64,000 nt of DNA from Enterobacter bugandensis (GTDB taxonomy: Bacteria; Pseudomonadota; Gammaproteobacteria; Enterobacterales; Enterobacteriaceae), in contig NZ_LT992502.1 in assembly GCF_900324475.1 (NCBI RefSeq), positions 992,001 to 1,056,000 on the forward strand, written 5' to 3'. Positions 62,073 through 64,000 of this stretch are shown here, piece after piece; the first letter of the stretch is position 1; each line of letters opens with the position of its first letter. The translations under genes were made by a program, and so were the position numbers. The notes below the pieces were generated by a model. The model was not told where the DNA came from, ran no database searches, and saw only the letters and a list, made by a program, of their open reading frames with translations.

Positions 62073-62882
62073 TCAGGATTTACTCAGCTTCTCTGATTTT
62101 TCCATGCATTTTGCCATCGCTTCGATAACCGCAGAACGGAACCCGCGTTCTTCCAGCACCCGCACCGCTTCGATGGTGGTACCGGCCGGGGAGCAGACCA
62201 TATCCTTCAGTTCACCCGGGTGTTTACCGGTCTCCAGCACCATTTTGGCGGAGCCCATCACTGCCTGCGCGGCGAATTTATACGCCTGCGCGCGCGGCAT
62301 ACCGCCAAGCACGGCGGCGTCCGCCATCGCTTCTAAAAACATGAAAACGTACGCGGGGGCTGAACCGCTCACGCCGACTACTGGATGGATCATGGATTCT
62401 GCAATCACTTCCGCCTCGCCGAAGCAGCGGAAAATGTTTAGCACGTCCGCCACCTCTTCTGAAGTCACCAGCGCGTTAGGGGTGACGGAGGTCATACCGG
62501 CGTTGACCAGTGAGGGGGTATTCGGCATCGCGCGGACGATTTTACGATCGTGGCCCAGCGCGCGCGCCAGCTGATCGAGCGTCACGCCTGCGGCAATCGA
62601 CACGACCAGCGTCTCTTTATTCAGGCTGGAGGTGATGTCGCTTAACACTTTGATCATGATGTTCGGCTTAACGGCACCAAAGACGATATCGGCAACCTGG
62701 GCCACCTCCTGCGCGCTTTCGGCGGCGTTGATCCCGTATTGATCGCGCAACGCGGCGACGTTATCCGGTGACGGGGTATAAACCCAAATCTGACCCGGCA
62801 GAACCTGCCCGCTGGCGATCAGGCCGCCCAGGATGGCTTTGCCCATGTTACCGCAGCCGATAAACCCGATTTTCTTGTCCAT
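62073..62882 (-). CDS. proC: pyrroline-5-carboxylate reductase
   Basis: Last step of proline synthesis, NADPH-dependent. 269 residues from ATG 62882, with the Rossmann motif GFIGCGNMGKAI and the C-terminal GMTSVTPNALVT and GGMPRAQAYKFAAQA blocks. Together with proB and proA this window holds the whole route from glutamate to proline. Confidence 0.97.
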   Translation of the reverse strand: MDKKIGFIGCGNMGKAILGGLIASGQVLPGQIWVYTPSPDNVAALRDQYGINAAESAQEVAQVADIVFGAVKPNIMIKVLSDITSSLNKETLVVSIAAGVTLDQLARALGHDRKIVRAMPNTPSLVNAGMTSVTPNALVTSEEVADVLNIFRCFGEAEVIAESMIHPVVGVSGSAPAYVFMFLEAMADAAVLGGMPRAQAYKFAAQAVMGSAKMVLETGKHPGELKDMVCSPAGTTIEAVRVLEERGFRSAVIEAMAKCMEKSEKLSKS

Positions 62883-62979
62883 CATGATTCTCCGTCATTA
62901 TGCGTTGTTTTCTCTGATTGATAGCTTAACAACGAAATGCAGGCGACAATAGTCGGCAGAGTCATTATGGGGAGACAAC

Positions 62980-63438
62980 ATGGCGATTTGGGTTGATGCG
63001 GACGCGTGTCCGAATGTGATTAAAGAGATTTTATTCCGCGCCGCCGAGCGCGTTCAGATGCCGCTGACGCTGGTGGCGAACCAGAATATTCGCGTCCCGC
63101 CTTCGCGGTTCATTCGCTCCCTCCGCGTGCCGGCCGGGTTCGACGTGGCAGATAATGAAATTGTTCGTCTGTGCAGCGCGGAAGATCTGGTCATCACCGC
63201 CGATATTCCGCTGGCGGCGGAAGTGCTGGAGAAAGGGGCGGCGGCGCTCAATCCGCGCGGCGAGCGTTATTCGCCTTCAACCATCCGGGAAAAACTCACT
63301 ATGCGTGATTTTATGGATACGATGCGGGCCAGCGGCGTGCAGACCGGTGGACCGGACAGCCTGTCCCAGCGCGATCGCCAGCAGTTTGCTGCCGAACTGG
63401 ATAAATGGCTGCTGGAAGTGAAGCGCCGTACGGCGTAA
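62980..63438 (+). CDS. yaiI: YaiI, UPF0178 (DUF188) protein
   Basis: 152 residues, same length as E. coli YaiI. NYN-like fold with acidic residues in [10 protein letters not shown] and [12 protein letters not shown] that could bind a metal, as in RNA nucleases; function not established. Divergent from proC, upstream of aroL. Confidence 0.93.
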   Translation: MAIWVDADACPNVIKEILFRAAERVQMPLTLVANQNIRVPPSRFIRSLRVPAGFDVADNEIVRLCSAEDLVITADIPLAAEVLEKGAAALNPRGERYSPSTIREKLTMRDFMDTMRASGVQTGGPDSLSQRDRQQFAAELDKWLLEVKRRTA

Positions 63439-63527
63439 TGATAATTATTGTCAATATGTGGTACAGTGTGGCCTCCACAGGGTTGTCATCCCGTACCGCT
63501 TTGCAGTAAAGTATTCGACACATCTTC

Positions 63528-63545
63528 TGCAATTATTTCTTTACA
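63528..63545 (+). promoter_or_regulatory. TyrR box upstream of aroL
   Basis: TGCAATTATTTCTTTACA fits the TyrR consensus TGTAAA-N6-TTTACA (second half perfect, first half four of six), 38 nt before the aroL start. E. coli aroL is controlled by TyrR. Confidence 0.65.
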
Positions 63546-63582
63546 CTCTTCAGCCATTCGGCATCAAGGGGAACACCTGGCT

Positions 63583-64000
63583 ATGACCCAACCCATCTTT
63601 TTAGTTGGCCCCCGCGGCTGTGGGAAAACCACCGTTGGCGTGGAACTGGCACGCGCATGTCATCGTCAGTTTGTTGATACCGACCACTGGCTGCAGACCG
63701 AGGCCGGCAAAACCATCGCAGACATCGTGGAGCAAGAGGGATGGGAAAGCTTTCGCGCCCGCGAAACGGCCGCGCTGAAAGCGGTCACCACGCCGTCAGC
63801 CGTCATTGCGACGGGAGGCGGTATTGTTCTGGCCGAATGTAATCGTCACTTTATGCGCGAAAAAGGCATTGTGATCTATCTCTGCGCGCCGGTGGCGGCT
63901 CTGGTAGGGCGACTTGAAGCATTTCCTGAAGAGGGACAACGCCCGGCGCTGACGTCACGACCGCTCAGCGAAGAGGTGAGCGAAGTGCTGGCCGAGCGTG
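63583..64000 (+). CDS. aroL: shikimate kinase II (3' end outside the window)
   Basis: The first 139 codons are visible: Walker [12 protein letters not shown], the shikimate-binding DTD (residues 31-33), ATGGGIVL, and the [10 protein letters not shown] lid region. It phosphorylates shikimate in chorismate synthesis. The gene order yaiI-aroL and the TyrR box distinguish it from aroK. Truncated by the window edge. Confidence 0.96.
   Translation, partial: MTQPIFLVGPRGCGKTTVGVELARACHRQFVDTDHWLQTEAGKTIADIVEQEGWESFRARETAALKAVTTPSAVIATGGGIVLAECNRHFMREKGIVIYLCAPVAALVGRLEAFPEEGQRPALTSRPLSEEVSEVLAER

Overview
The window is a chromosomal segment of an Enterobacteriaceae bacterium, most like Enterobacter or a close relative. 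The backbone order matches the E. coli stretches yafV-fadE-gmhA-yafJ-yafK-dinB-pepD-gpt-frsA-crl-phoE-proBA-thrW and tauABCD-hemB-yaiT-yaiV-ampH-sbmA-yaiW-yaiY-yaiZ-ddlA-iraP-psiF-dgcC-proC-yaiI-aroL. Several blocks that E. coli lacks at these places are interleaved: an Na+-NQR operon, a bifunctional acyltransferase, an isochorismatase-family hydrolase, and an extensin-like/MFS pair. The genus is inferred from gene content and high-GC codon use; no 16S gene is present.

Region 1 (1-5070) is a peptide-type ABC importer (binding protein and two permeases) ending in a cytoplasmic gamma-glutamyltransferase-family enzyme, which suggests uptake and hydrolysis of a gamma-glutamyl compound. No ATPase gene lies between or after these genes in the window.

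Region 2 (5090-27310) is core genome: YafV amidase, FadE beta-oxidation (with a FadR operator), heptose synthesis, the Lpp-releasing amidase YafK, the nqrABCDEF-nqrM sodium pump, a degenerate GDPD-like protein, the SOS polymerase DinB (LexA box), PepD, Gpt, FrsA, Crl, PhoE (Pho box), ProB/ProA and tRNA-Thr(CGU).

Region 3 (27289-41053) is accessory. A 3.4-kb module sits at the 3' end of the tRNA gene between two nearly identical 231-bp direct repeats. It carries a phage-packaging-like HTH protein and an AT-rich AIPR-family (abortive infection) gene with a nuclease-like N terminus, and no integrase. Next come yjhP and the toxin gene topAI (without its usual partner yjhQ, but with a leader ORF and hairpin), a GGDEF-EAL protein with a periplasmic partner, a PD40-like gene remnant, a HAMP-GAF-GGDEF cyclase, an AI-2E family permease, and mmuPM (S-methylmethionine use, with MetJ-like boxes).

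Region 4 (41228-64000) holds taurine uptake and desulfonation, an OlsF-like acyltransferase, hemB, an intact YaiT-type autotransporter, and then the ampH-aroL backbone. Here phoA has been reduced to a 32-codon remnant that keeps the Pho box, the signal-peptide start and a few C-terminal codons just before psiF. Three c-di-GMP enzymes (two in region 3, plus dgcC) and iraP make this part of the window rich in lifestyle-switch and stress genes.
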